NCBI RefSeq assembly: GCF_041260155.1
Contig: NC_091932.1
Location: 4,239,501 to 4,303,500, forward strand
Length of the DNA: 64,000 nucleotides
Source of the DNA: Ptychodera flava
Lineage: Eukaryota; Hemichordata; Enteropneusta; Ptychoderidae
Reading direction: 5' to 3'
Shown here: positions 46,949 to 60,000 of the stretch, piece after piece
Position numbering within the stretch: position 1 is the stretch's first letter
Layout of the letters: each line of letters starts with the position of its first letter
Made by a program: the position numbers and the translations under genes
The notes under the pieces: model-generated
The model's database searches: none
What the model was told of the DNA's origin: nothing
What the model saw: the letters and a program-made list of their open reading frames with translations, nothing else

Positions 46949-48086
46949 AACATTCCTGAGAAAGTTGGAGTCTATGATTTGTGTTGGGAGAGAAAGCTTT
47001 GCTTGAAACTTACTTTGGTCTTTATAGAATTGTGCGGAATAGTATTCATACTTTTGAATGCAGATTTACAAGTTCTTCTGAGTATTTAGGCTTGCATACT
47101 AAGTCTTACAATACTGACCAACAGTATCTTACGGTGTTCAATCATCATGAACAAAATCTTACATCTATTGATTGATATCTTTGTGTTGTTCCTACATGTA
47201 TGTCATTTCATCAAAAATGTTCAACCAGTTCTGCATACGGATTTTATGTAAAATGAACTTCAGAATCATGTCTGAAGATATTTTCATACAATCAATGATT
47301 TCATAAAGACTGAAATGACAATACAGCCTCATAAAAGGTATTGAAAGTATGGTTATACTTTCGTCCATTTTGAAGCGCCGAACATAAAAATTGTCAAATC
47401 TTGTTTACTGATATGTATGTTACAGTTTGATATGATTCATTGCACATGTACTCCTTCAGGTTGTTTCAGTTTGGATTTTGATGTCCGAGAGTTAAACCAT
47501 TTGCAGTCTTCACAATGTATAGCTTTTCTAATTTGCTACCAACTTTATGTGTACTTATTCACACCAGTACTACAAGCATTATGACCTTGTAGAAAATATA
47601 TAGCAAACAGAGTACCACCAACAGTATAACTGTGATTTCTGATATTGTTTGAAACTTATACTTAGCAACATACTCTGTGAATTGTGTGTTTTCAGAACAC
47701 TGTATCCTATGTATAATCTCATTAGTAGCTCTTTGGTCATTCACTTAGCTTGTCTGTTTTACACAACAGTCGGAATAGAAATAATTATGATGTATTCACA
47801 GTTTATATCTTTTGTATCATGGTGCCATCAGTGAGCTACATGAAATTCAGGTGTTTCATATGTCCATAGACACACACAGATGTGATCAGTTTCATGTACA
47901 CATTCCTTAATACTGTTTACAAGGTCTCAGAATCAACATATATTATGTACAATACAGTTAATATGGTAACCATCAAGGTCACTATATTTATCAAAGTTGG
48001 ATTTTTAGATAATGAAATTAATTGCTAATGAAGTAACACAGGGGTATTTAAAGTACATGTACATGTCAGTGCAATGTATTGTTTAA

Positions 48087-48325
48087 AGGGATATAGTCGT
48101 CGGAACTGCGCCTGTGCGAGTTTCTTGTTTACAAACAATGTATTTCGTGCACGATATCAAGATGCACCTCATCATCATAGCTGCAACATTTAAATTATAC
48201 GATGATAGATTATGACAGACATGTTTTAACTTTCATCAATCACCATTGTGCCTTGGATACATTGTTGCCATGGGTCGTATGGGTCCCATACGACCTTTGA
48301 GCGCAGTTCCGACGACTATATCCCT
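48087..48325. mobile_element. 239-bp MITE with TTAA target duplication
   Basis: TIRs AGGGATATAGTCGTCGGAAC (continuing TGCGC) are perfect over about 25 bp. TTAA flanks both sides (48083-48086 and 48326-48329), the piggyBac-type target. The left ~130 bp resemble, in reverse orientation, the 5' end of the LINE at 11870-13904. Confidence 0.9.
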
Positions 48326-48496
48326 TTAAGTACAGAGAGTACATAAGATCTCTGCATTTGCTATGTTCAAACGCACAATGCACTATTTGGTGCAAATCAT
48401 CATTTGCTTATGGTATATTTTGTAAGACAGTAAAGTCAGTTATGTTAAACTCCGCATCCCTGGGGATGACCCCATCCCAGGGGGTGACTCTAATAA

Positions 48497-48761
48497 GGCC
48501 AAAGTAATTAAATTCTTTGTTTTGCGTCCACTCTAGATGGGAAAAGGTACGCGTCTAAGCGGCTGAAAAACACACACAAGAAAATTAACACAATGTAATT
48601 TGATTGCAGCAAATAAAAAATTGTAACAAAATTTTAGTTCAGAAAAGCTAAGCGGTCATGTCCTAAAATTTCCTATTCAAATACATTGTGTGTGTTTTTC
48701 ATGAAAACCTTAAAATTCTACGCGGGTGGGGACGCAAAACAAAGAATTAATTACTTTGGCC
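48497..48761. mobile_element. 265-bp MITE with TAA target duplication
   Basis: TIRs GGCCAAAGTAATTAAATTCT and on through TTGTTTTGCGTCC match for about 32 bp with one or two differences. TAA lies at 48494-48496 and 48762-48764, suggesting a PIF/Harbinger-type non-autonomous element. Confidence 0.9.
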
Positions 48762-49964
48762 TAAGGGTCCTGGGTATAAAGCTACCCTCACCCCTAGAGG
48801 TGACTCCAATGACTTTTGGACAATACCAGTCACTAAAACAGTTGTGTCTTCATTAATTTTACCATTAACTCGCCAGTACTATTACAGTAGAATTGTTTTC
48901 ATTATTACATCACAGGAAGCTTTATTTTAGTCATTAAAGGAAGAATTTCAACTTCTGTTGTATAGCTGAATCAGTAGTTGTTTGAAAGAAGTTACCATTT
49001 TGACCGTGTCATCAATTTAAATTTTCTCATTCAAAGAACAAGTTTTGATCTTTTTGTTAGATTTTAGGTGTTTTACTTTTTGTATTGTACTTTTGATATC
49101 AACAATTGTATTTTGGAATTATTGATTTATAACATTACTTTGTAACAAAATATTTTATGATTATACAAAAAATAAGAATATTAACTTGCAATAATTTTAA
49201 TAAGATGAAGAGAAAGTTTTTAGCGTAACATTTATATAGAAAGCCTGTTACAGAACTGGGCTGGCATATACGCATATCACTTATTCAACTATGGTTAAAA
49301 GTCAAGGATTTAATTGAACTGTGTTTATGAAATAGCTTAATCACTTTTTGTGAAGATACATTTTATGAGACAATTCCATGGAGCAGTACTTAGCTTACAA
49401 CACTAATACAGTCCTCACTAATGCATTGATGGTATGGCCAGGTGATAATCAATTATTCAGGTATGGTTTCCAACAGACATTTCCTATGTATTCAGCAGCC
49501 AGTCACCATAGTATCTCTATCAATTAACTTCATTTCTAGGAGTTTACATAAAGGAAGGATCAAGTATTCTTTTAAGATTTTAATATAGTTTTTTTACAGT
49601 TTTGAATTTGATTGTACGGTGCATAGATCTTTTGTAGTCTTGAACAAATTTGTAGTAAGCTGCTGAAGGAACATTTTTAGTTTTTAGCTGAATTTTGAGA
49701 GGTTTCAATCTGAAAACTGAATAAAATAAGTTTGAAGGACATTCTGCATCATCTTTGTCAGTTTGTTTCCCTTTCCATGACTTTTAACACAGTGCTGGAG
49801 TAGGTCTGGAATGGCAGCTTTGTCAACTGCCTGTGCAGCCTACATATGGTCATTGCACCAAGCTGATTTGTGATATTGACTATGACTACAAGTTAGTTGC
49901 TTTGGTTCTCCAGAAATGTATCAACAACTCACCCTCTCTGACAGATCTGTTAAAAGTTGTCTCT

Positions 49965-50182
49965 GGGACGAACAGGCCTGGTAAAATTTGTGTCCCAGAC
50001 AGGCCTGGTAAAATTTCTCTCTCAGACAGGTCTGGTAAGTTGTATCCCAGACAGGCCTGGTAAAATTTCTCTCTTTGACAGGTCTGGTAAGTTGTATCTC
50101 TGAATGGCCTGCCAAATTTCTCTGACAGGTCTGGTAAAATTTGTCTCTCGGACAGGCCTGGTAAAAATTGTCTCTCAGACTG
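49965..50182. repeat. ~26-bp minisatellite (GACAGGYCTGGTAA type)
   Basis: About eight imperfect units of GACAGGCCTGGTAAAATT plus TCTCTCTC or TTGTATCYC occur between the ends of the two convergent genes. Frames through it are open on both strands because of the repeat. Confidence 0.9.
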
Positions 50183-50820
50183 TAATCCGTGTTACAAGTT
50201 TGTGTGTTCATTTATTTCACAATCATAATTGCACTTTTTTCTAAATTAAAAGTCAAAACAAAGTATTATGCTGTTGGGCAAATAACTTGGTATCTTCATT
50301 GGCAATAGTGTCATTATAAATGATCAGACATTGTAGGTACTATACATAACTAAATAGACCAATCTCCATCTCTAACTAAAAGGTCCTCAATTATACAACT
50401 ATTTTCCACATTTCTGTTTACAAGCAATTAACCCTTTGAGCGCTGTAAATTTTCCCTCCAAAATTTTTTGTGCAAAATTTTACCAATTTCTAACTATTTT
50501 TTGTAATTCCTTTGACAATTTTGGACCAAGTGGACATTACTTTTCAGTGGCTACTGTTTTTGATCAAAATTTTGGTAAAAATCTGAAAAAATATTGTCAG
50601 GGTTACATTTTATAAAGGCGGCAAAAACTGACTTTGGCGCTCAAAGAGTTTATATCAGCCAATGTGCAGTCACTTGGCCTGAATGAAACTAATTTTTATG
50701 TGTGCGGTGTAGCTATATACTAATATTTGAAATATTTTTTTGTTTTTATTAGAGTGATAAGAAAGGGAGAGAGAGCCAATAAAAATTTTCAAAATCAAAA
50801 CAAAAAAATTAGCAATGTAA
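50183..50820. other. Intergenic DNA between kelch and TPR 3' ends
   Basis: CCCTTTGAGCGCTGTAAATT (about 50433) and TTTGGCGCTCAAAGAGTTTA (about 50633) are inverted to each other, suggesting a ~220-bp MITE at about 50432-50653. No gene. Confidence 0.5.
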
Positions 50821-50830
50821 GAAGCTATAT

Positions 50831-50836
50831 TTTATT
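50831..50836 (-). terminator. TPR: Predicted polyadenylation signal of TPR
   Basis: AATAAA on minus, about 130 bases after the TPR stop codon, gives a short 3' UTR ending near 50810-50820. Confidence 0.65.
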
Positions 50837-50963
50837 TACCAAGACATAAAGTACATTATACATAGGACTGATGTGTTAAAAAATGGGAAACAAATTCCAA
50901 ACAAAGCAACTGAAAAAACACTCATAATATCACAGTTTCAAAAGGTGTCGGTAGATGAAATAA

Positions 50964-51016
50964 TTACATTTGACCGCCTCGATTACCACGACTTGCACTA
51001 GCTGGATGACCTCGAC
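50964..51016 (-). CDS. TPR: TPR last coding exon
   Basis: Encodes RGHPASASRGNRGGQM and the stop codon (TAA at 50966-50964), a Gly/Arg end like the GRGGINRG tail of vertebrate TPR. Confidence 0.9.
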
Positions 51017-54000
51017 CTAAAATAAAAGAATTAATGCAATGAATGGCACAATACACAACTTTTGAGTGTTGTCTTTGTATTCTTACTTGAATAAAGATGA
51101 GATTTAGTACAGGCTAGGTGCATTACTGCTAGACATCACCACTGGTGGCGCTGTATTTGCCACTCATACACTCTATGGAATCAAATGCGGCGTCTTACAA
51201 CCATATCTGCAGTTTCCTTGCAAATGTGATAATGTCAGTCAACATCATAAACTATATTTCAATATCATCAACTAAGTAGGTCACAGACTAGCTTTTGGCC
51301 TACTGTAAGTGATTTATCCCTTCTATGGTTAGGCTTACAGACATGATGTAAAAACCCAGTTTAAAAAAAATGTCAGACAGGAAATAAAAATTATATTAAA
51401 TTGAAGCTACTCATGTTAAAAATGGTATTTAGAATAGCCAAAGACTTATCACCACATGGATAGGCAGTCTATTTTCAGCTCTTCTACTGACTACTTTACA
51501 AACTCAGACACTTATAGATATCAGTGCGCACAGCAACCAGTAAGGAAGATGTTCATATTTTTTCACAAGAACCAGATTTGGGCACATACAGCCAGTGAAT
51601 GAGAAACATCAGTTTCTGTGCAAATGTGAGGGATTTTTTTGCACATAATGACCAGAGAGTGCATAATGATGATTAGAAAGGTGCTGAGACGGATAATAGC
51701 AGCTTACCGTGAAAGCTTCCAGATCCCCTTGACATTGGTCTACGGATAAATCTCCTTCCGCTAGCTCCTCTCATGTGTTGCCGTTGGTAACCAGGTCTAG
51801 GCTGATGACTAGCTGATACCATACTTGTAGAAGCTGAACTGGCAGTGGTTGAACTTTGACCTTGGTTAGGTCTTCTGGCATCGCTGTCACTCCATACAAT
51901 TCTAGCTGGTTTGGGTTTACTTCCTGTAAAGACACAATATCATATGGTAAGTTTATCCTAATACAGGGTTCGTACACCTGGGACAAATAAAATTCCAGGG
52001 CTTTCAAGGGTTTTTTGACCAGTTTTCCGGGGCTATTTCAACTAAAATCAAGTAATTTTCCAGGGCTCTTGATCATGAAAACAAATTTATACTCGACTGC
52101 TATCAACACACCGTACCTATCTACTGCTTTAATTCCTGAGCTTTTTCTTCTAACTGTATAGCTACTGATTGTAGTTCAGTTTGTTTTTCTCTTTTGCAGT
52201 CTTAGAATTTGCACTCCTAAGACTATTTAACTTTGCGATAAAAGACATTTTCCTGTAGATTCAGCTTTCTTGGAATATTTATTATCAGATTTGTTAAGTT
52301 CAACTACATCAGTCTCAAGTATCTTCATTTTCCAGGGTTTTCCAGGGCTAAATCACATTTTTCCAGAGTTTTCCAGGGTTTTCCAGGGCTAAAATAAAAT
52401 TCCAGGGTTTTCCAGGACCGTACGAACCCTGTAATAAAAGTGCTTGAAAATTTTGCTGTTCTTTTTTATATTTACTGTCTTCACCGTAAACAGTCATAGC
52501 TGTTGCCAATATTGTTTTTTTTTAAACCACCATCTTACAAGAAAATATCAACAAATGTCTTGTATGTCTTTTCATTCTGAACCAAATTTCTACTCATTTT
52601 TACACCTACAGTAAAGTGTGACAGCGTTGATCCATGGTGGACATGGTCACATGCAGATACCTTGCAACAATATGCCAGTATTTACAGCTTTCTTTGTCAA
52701 ATGTGAATCAGCTTTCCTTTATGCAAATTTGTTCAGATTACTGTGAAATTCATCTGATCCTCAGTTCTGTTTTTCTTGTTATTGCATGGGCTGTACATTA
52801 CAAGTTACATTCGCTGTACAAATCATATGATGACTGACAACCGGTCAAAAAAGTGTACATTAAGCATGCATTGACCTTCAATAATGTGCTTCTGTATATG
52901 TCTCTAAAGGAATAATAAGCAAACAAAGCAATTTAATGTGTACTGCATTCCAACCACATGTACTCTACACATTCATGTATCCAAAGACCTAGATGATCTG
53001 AATGAAAAATTCGACCCTCAAAAGTGGGGATTTAGCTGAGCAATTTTAATCACAGACTTCTTCACTAGGTAAGTAGTTATGGTAGACTGTGGGCTTGCAT
53101 TCGATTGAGAAATTACTGAATTATAATAGTCATCAGACAGACCTACCACTGTAATGATATCAGACTATTGATATCTTACCTGAATCCTGAGATGATCCAT
53201 TTCCACTGATGGCTTCACTCTCAGTTTTCTGATCACTACCTGTACTACTTTCTGTCGTTATGGCAACACTCTCTGATCCGTCTTCATCTTCTGCAAGTTC
53301 AAGTACTGATTCTCCTTGTCCACTTCTAAAATTATAAATTAATAGAATTAAAGCTGATCAAACCAGTAAAATGAAGAAAGAAGACAGTTTTGGGGGTGCC
53401 ATTGATAAAATTTGAATGCTGGTATGAAAGTGTCAGAGCTCAAAGTACTTTCAACTTATTGAATTTTGGAGGAATTACAATGAATAGGCATAGACCTTTC
53501 ACTGTGAAAGATATCACACTGTTTATATGCATGCACTGTAAAGGTTGGTGTTAACTATAATAGTCAGTGATGATACCAGTTGTATTTATATCTTTCATAA
53601 TAATGAAAAGATATAAATGATTCATTGAGACAAAATACATCACAATTCAAATACACTGAATACTTGCTGAGTTTTTATTCTGCCTCTCAATCTAGAAATA
53701 ATCATTTGAAGTTCTGGTGTTTGACAAGTTGTAGCATTTCACAACTTCTTGTAAATGACACTGAACATAAGTTTATATGACACTACTGATTGAATAGACA
53801 CATTCTTGACATTCTGCTGCAAGTCCTGAGTAGATGGAAACCATAATGCATTTGTATCATATCAACATGACAAAAGGTCACACTTTTTACAGTAGAATTC
53901 AAAACACTGTCTTACTCTTCTTCTTGAGTAACTTCCTCTGTTTCTGTGTCTATGGTTTCCAGCTCTACATATGCAGCAGATGATTGGCTATCTTCTCTTC

Positions 54001-57000
54001 CAATAATCTCTCTATTATCGGTTGCCTCTTGACTGTCCGTATCCAACTCAACAAACTGTACAGATGACTGAGTTGTAGGTGTTACGCTGACACTGTCACT
54101 GCTGGCTATACTCTCTATAACTGACCCAGGCACTGTGCTTTCAATAACAGACACTGGTACAGATTGACAACTCTCTTCTTGGGATTCAATACCAGTTTCA
54201 GGAGTCGGGAACTGCACCACTGGTGAGTGTGCCTGCAGCGGTGTTGTCGGAACACTACGTCCACTGCCTTCATCTTCACCCAGGATATCAATGTGTGTGT
54301 CATCCATACCAAGAGCTGTTGGCAAATCATAACAGATATTGAAATATAAAATACACACACATTTTTAACAAATCTGATGTTTTTTATGGTTCTCATCATT
54401 TGACATCTATTGTAGGAAGTACATCAACATGTTGATATATCACTTTCTATGACATATTCTTTCCATACACTATTTAATGAGAACCTTTAGTTGTTTTGCT
54501 GTGAAAGTTCATCTTGCAGGTTCTTTGATGTAACAAGACCAGCAATGTAGCTGTAGACGGCAAACTGCTCACCAATAATCAGAGCAATTTGTTTCTCAAC
54601 AAAGAGTGAATACAGATGTTTGAATAAAAACTGTCAGGAACTTGGTGATTCTGATCTTAAATTACCATCTGAGTTGACATCAAATAGGATTACAAAACTG
54701 ATTTTTAGATGTTTGATGAAAGCAATACTTTAACATTTTCTTCAATGCCCAGTATATGATAATGGGCCACAGGGTGAAAATTTCGAGTTATAATCAATTC
54801 TTTTTACAAAAGAAAGAAGTGTTGCAAATAAATATATAAGTGGAACACAAAAGTAAAGTTTTAGCAAGTAGTACAGACATTAAAAGTGCAAATCTGCTCA
54901 AATAAATTTAATGATAACTTGTTGAGCTCCACACCAATTACAAAAATGTCTTCTATTACTTCAATGTTACTGTGATCTGGAACAAATTTATGAATCAAAA
55001 TATCAGTCTTTAAATGTTTGTGAATTATGAGTTTCTCTAGTTGGTTTTACCTCCTTGTGTTGCTAGTTGTGCCAGCACCTGTCTGGGTCCTTCCTCTGGT
55101 GGGTTAAACTGGAAACGATTATGTTGAATTTGTGGAGAACTGCATCAAATAGATAAATAAAAACAGACTATTTTACAAAAACCTTTCAAGGAAAAATTGG
55201 AAGGGTACTGGTATGACACAATGAAACTCACTGTGACAAATGCGATACCAAGGTTCAAGGTCCCTATGTCAATGTAACACATAAGACTGTGTACTTTATT
55301 CATCCTACTCTGATTCTCCAACACAGTTTGACTTGATTGCTTTCTCATTTGTAATTAGAAGCAGATGTAGAGTAATACAGGAGATACAGGGTAAGGCCAA
55401 GAAAATAAAAAGTTTGTTTCTCATCCTAGACATATTGCAAAAATGATGCGGTGACGCGGGGTTTTTCTCTCAATTTTTTTATTCTTCAACCAACAAGAAC
55501 ACGCAAAAAACATGAAAACAACATAGGAATGCATGCAGAGATAAATGCACAGCAGTGTTGCTTTAGTATTTTTGTATAGCAACAGTTCTGCAGTTTGACT
55601 TTTAGTGCAGCAATGCACAGTTTTGATAGCGTGATATAACAGTGACATATGTGTACAGTTCTGAATGGAATGTTAGTGTCAGTTATTTTGTTTGCACTGT
55701 GTTATGCACTATCATCCCATATTTTTGCTTTTTTTAAATTTTATTTCCTCATGAGCAGAAAAACAAGTCATCGTTGATGACACAGTCCCCACTTGTTAAT
55801 GGGTACTTTGATTACAAGTCCTCAGAGAGGATAGAGTCCTCTTCTTTAATTAGGTCTGTGATAAAAATACTTTGATACAGATGGCACTCAATGGCCAAGA
55901 ATGAGTTCCATGGTGATGAAAACATAAAACCAATGTAGGCCACCATCCTAAAGTTCATAAAATGAGTCAACTAGGAATTAATCAACAGGGTGTTGCAAAA
56001 AATTTTTGCATACAATCCTAATACTTAATAGATTATCACTGGTACCATATTTCATGAAGTTTGATGCAGTATTTACAACAAACTATGAGATCAACATCTG
56101 TATCAAGTTTCATCAAATTTGACGTTGTATTAATTTGTGGCTATATCACTCTAATTAGGAAAGTTCATTACATATGCAATTACAAATTAATTAAAATGAC
56201 ACTGATAAATGTCTTTTTCAATGTTAAAGCAATGTGAGCTTAACATCTGTGCAAAGTTTCATGAAATTTGGTGCAGTATTTCTTGACATATCAGCCTACT
56301 TACAAAACTTCAATAATTGACATGTTACTGCTACATGACGTGAAACAAATTGACGAGCATATGTATGAAATAGGTCAATGTCCTTGTACCAACTTTGAAT
56401 GATACTGGTGGAAATATGTCTGAGTTATGGCTCTGTACATTAGAAAATTGTAACAAAATCACCGCCATGCAGCGATATTTGATCTTACTGTTTAAAAAAT
56501 CAACATGTACCGTATATGTATTACATAAGTCAATGTCCATGTACCAACTTTGAATAGGATCAGTTGAGACTTGCCAGAGTTATGGCTCTCGACATGAAAC
56601 AACCATAACAAAATTGCCACCATGTGGCCATATTTGACCACCTCGTGAAACCAATCGACATACATATGTATAAGTCAATGTCCTTGTACCAACTTTGAAT
56701 AAATTCGCTTGATACGTGTCTGAGTTATGGTTCCGGACATGAAAAAATCGGGGGAAAAATGGCCACACGGCGGCCATATTGGATTGTATCACAAAACAAA
56801 TCAATGTGCATATGTATGACATAGGTCAATGTCCTTGCACTAAGTTTGAATAAAATTGGTGAATAAAATCGTACGTGTCCAAAGGACGTGAACAAATTGT
56901 AACAAAATGGCTGCCATGCAGCCATGTTGGATCATATCATGAAACAAATTGACGTACATATGTATGACATAGGTTAATGTCATTGTACAAACTTTGAATA

Positions 57001-60000
57001 AAATCGGTTGAGATATGCCGGAGTATTGTGGCTCTGTACATGAAAAAATCGTAACAAAATGGCCACACGGCAGCCATATTGGATCATATCACAAAACAAA
57101 TTGACATGCATATCTATTACAGTGGTCAATATCCTTGTACCAACTTTGAAAAAAATCGGTTGAAACATGTCTGAGTTATGGCTCTGTACATGACAAAATC
57201 ATAATAAAATGGCTGCCTAGCGGCCATATTGGATCGTATCACAAAACAAATTGACGTGCATATGTATCACATAGGTCAATGTCCTTGTACCAACTTTGAA
57301 TAAAATCGGTTGAGATATGTTTGAGTTATGGCTCTGTACATGAAAAAATTGTAACAAAATGGCCACACGGCAGCCATATTGGATCGTATCACAAAACAAA
57401 TTGACATGCATATCTATTACAGTGGTCAATATCCTTGTACCAACTTTGAAAAAAATCGGTTGAAACATGTCTGACTTATGGCTCTGTACATGAAAAAATC
57501 GTAATAAAATGGCCGCCTGGCGGCCATATTGGATCGTATCACAAAACAAAGTGACGTGCATATCTATGACATTGGTCAATGTCCTTGTACCAACTTTGAA
57601 TAAATTCAGTTGAAACATGTCTGAGTTAGGCTTTGTACATGAAAAAATCGTAATAAAATGGCCGCCTGGCAGCCATATTGGATCGTATCACAAAACAAAT
57701 CGACATGCATATCTATGACATTGGTCAATGTCCTTGTACCAACTTTGAATAAAATCGGTTGAAACATGTCTGAGTTAGGGGAGGCGTCAAAAGATCGATG
57801 TTTGAAAAAAAAACTTAATTGCTTAAGTTTGGGGGTGGGGGGTTTTTGGCTAAATTAATTTCTGTGCAGTCAAAAACGATTTAACATCTTTTTGGCAAAT
57901 TTTATGATTTCAAGGCTGTTTTGTACGCTAAAACCGATCGAGTCACCTGTATTTTTGTTACTTTATAATGGTTTTCAATTTTTATTTAATTCAATGGTAC
58001 ATTGGTACGTCATTTGAAAGAATTAGTACAGGGTATGAGTTCGCAATGTTTTTCAATTTTAGGTCAGTTAAGTTAGAAGGGGGGGTGGGGGGGTCTGAGG
58101 CCAAACTTAAGCAATTAAGTTAGATTTATTATATTGAACTTTTGACGTTGCCCCTTATGGCTTTGTACATGAAAAAATCGTAATAAAATGGCCGCCTGGC
58201 GGCCATATTGGATCGTATCACAAAACAAATCGACGTGCATCTGTATGACATATGAAGTAATCCTTGAATGAAATCGCTCCTTGCATCTCAAAGATATCTG
58301 CGTGAACGGACGGACGCACACACGCACGCACGCACGGACATGACCAAACCTATAAGTCCCCCCGGACGGTGTCCGTGGGGACTAAAAAAGGTTGACATGG
58401 TGGGACTGAATTGATGCATGCGAGGGATGAGAAACAAACTTTTTATTTTTCTTGGACTAACTTTGAGTGATAGAACTCAGTGGAATGCTTCAAATAATGC
58501 AAATGTCGATAAGTCTACAAGAAATTTGGAAGCAGATAAGATTGAATAAAAATAATATAGGGTTATTCACAAAATACGGCCCTGTATGGACTCGGGCTCA
58601 GTGCCGGGACGAGCCTAAGGCGAGTCCAATACGTCACTCACTGAGCCCGAGTCCATACAGGGCCGTATTTTGTGTATAACCATATTATTATACACCTCCC
58701 TCCATTAATCGTTTGCATAAACTAATTCTATGGTAAATTGTGAGGGATGCGGCACGCGCGATATGAGTGGAACGTGCGCAATTGTTGAAATAAAATTGCT
58801 ACAAACCCCAAACAGGCGCGTCACGCGTCTCCCGTATTCGGGACTCCGCGTACTATACAAAATACAGAAAGTTATTGGACAGTCAAACTCCCATAGGTTA
58901 CGGCAGTAGGTGTATAATAATATATGATATGATATGATATGATATGATATATAAACTTACTTTAGTGCTTCTGCAAAACCATCAGTACGTTTTGGTACAA
59001 ACAAAGTTGGTGTGCTGGGAACAGTACAATCATCACCAACATCGTCAAAGGGAGCCCCTGACGTTTGACCCTACATGAGATGAAAAGGGAATATTCACCA
59101 GTTGATGGCCTGAATAGCTAATGCTTACATCTATGAATGGAACACTAATCTTGAATGTAACAATTTTGTCCTTAGACAAAATGATGAATTGCTTTCAGTA
59201 CACTGACCACTTAAAATACTTGCTGGTGGTTTGACTCAATGCTGTTTACTTAGTTTTAATATAATGATGGTTATCAACAAATGATATCCATTTCATATAA
59301 TGAACAGTTGCTCTAATATGTGTTTTTGCAAAGTACTCACTTCCATATATGTTATGGACTAGACTGCTTCCAAGACATCATTTTTAATTTTTAGTTAGAC
59401 ATACTTACCACAAATGAAAACTGGGGAAGTTGTCGTGTGAGTCTTTCTGTTCTGAGTGGTAGTCTCTGCAAAGGAAATGAAACTATTGGATCAGAATGTG
59501 TAAAACATTGAGAAAGGCTTCTAATCACAAGAACAGCTTGCTTTGAATGAGAAACTTAATTTCTAACATCCCTGGTATGTAGGGAATATGAGAAAACCAG
59601 TGTGTGATTGATTTGTTTTCACACTCTGTATTATTGTGAAAAATATACTTTTTTGTTGGTGCTCATTGGTCATTTTCTGTCCCAATGCTGAATGTGAGGC
59701 TATTATTTTCAGAAGGGAGACTGCAAACAGTAAAACTGGAATTCTAATACCAGCAGATGTCGTACTCCAAAGTGAATGTGTTTGATGATCTCAAACATGA
59801 TAATACGGAAAAGCACAATTAGACGTGGTAATTTTGACAGACGCATTTTACATGTAAAATAATTATTGAGTAATGCTGTGAAGACATATTTGGCTCCGCA
59901 TATGATGTCAATAAATGTTGACTTATTTGCTCAGCATTTGATATGGATGAATATAGACTTATATGAAAAGGAATGATTTATGTCAAAGAAAATCATTGAT

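Larger units (their letters stand above)
46949..49745 (+). other. Downstream region of the kelch gene, possible long 3' UTR
   Basis: The first well-placed plus-strand AATAAA I see is at 49720-49725, followed by a T/G-rich stretch (TCAGTTTGTTTCCC). This would give a 2.8-kb 3' UTR containing two MITEs (48087 and 48497). An AATAAA at about 48612 lies inside the second MITE. A closer non-canonical signal cannot be excluded. Confidence 0.35.
55784..58383. mobile_element. 2.6-kb element with AGTCCCCAC ends carrying satellite repeats
   Basis: Left AGTCCCCACTTGTTAATGGG, right ending GTGTCCGTGGGGACT (reverse complement AGTCCCCACGGACACC); the TIR is only about 9 bp. No target duplication was identified. 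The interior starts with unique sequence, then ~150-bp satellite units, then GACGGACGCACACACGCACG repeats before the right end. No transposase is seen. It lies in the TPR intron between exons 58961 and 55139. Confidence 0.65.

Noticed and set aside
51771-52007. 78-codon minus frame over a TPR exon
   Set aside because: A shadow in another frame; the correct TPR frame there gives SKPKPARIVW and joins the neighbouring exons.
56331-57618. Minus frames of 62-133 codons (FKVGTRTLT repeats)
   Set aside because: Readings of the ~150-bp satellite; not constrained and without gene structure.
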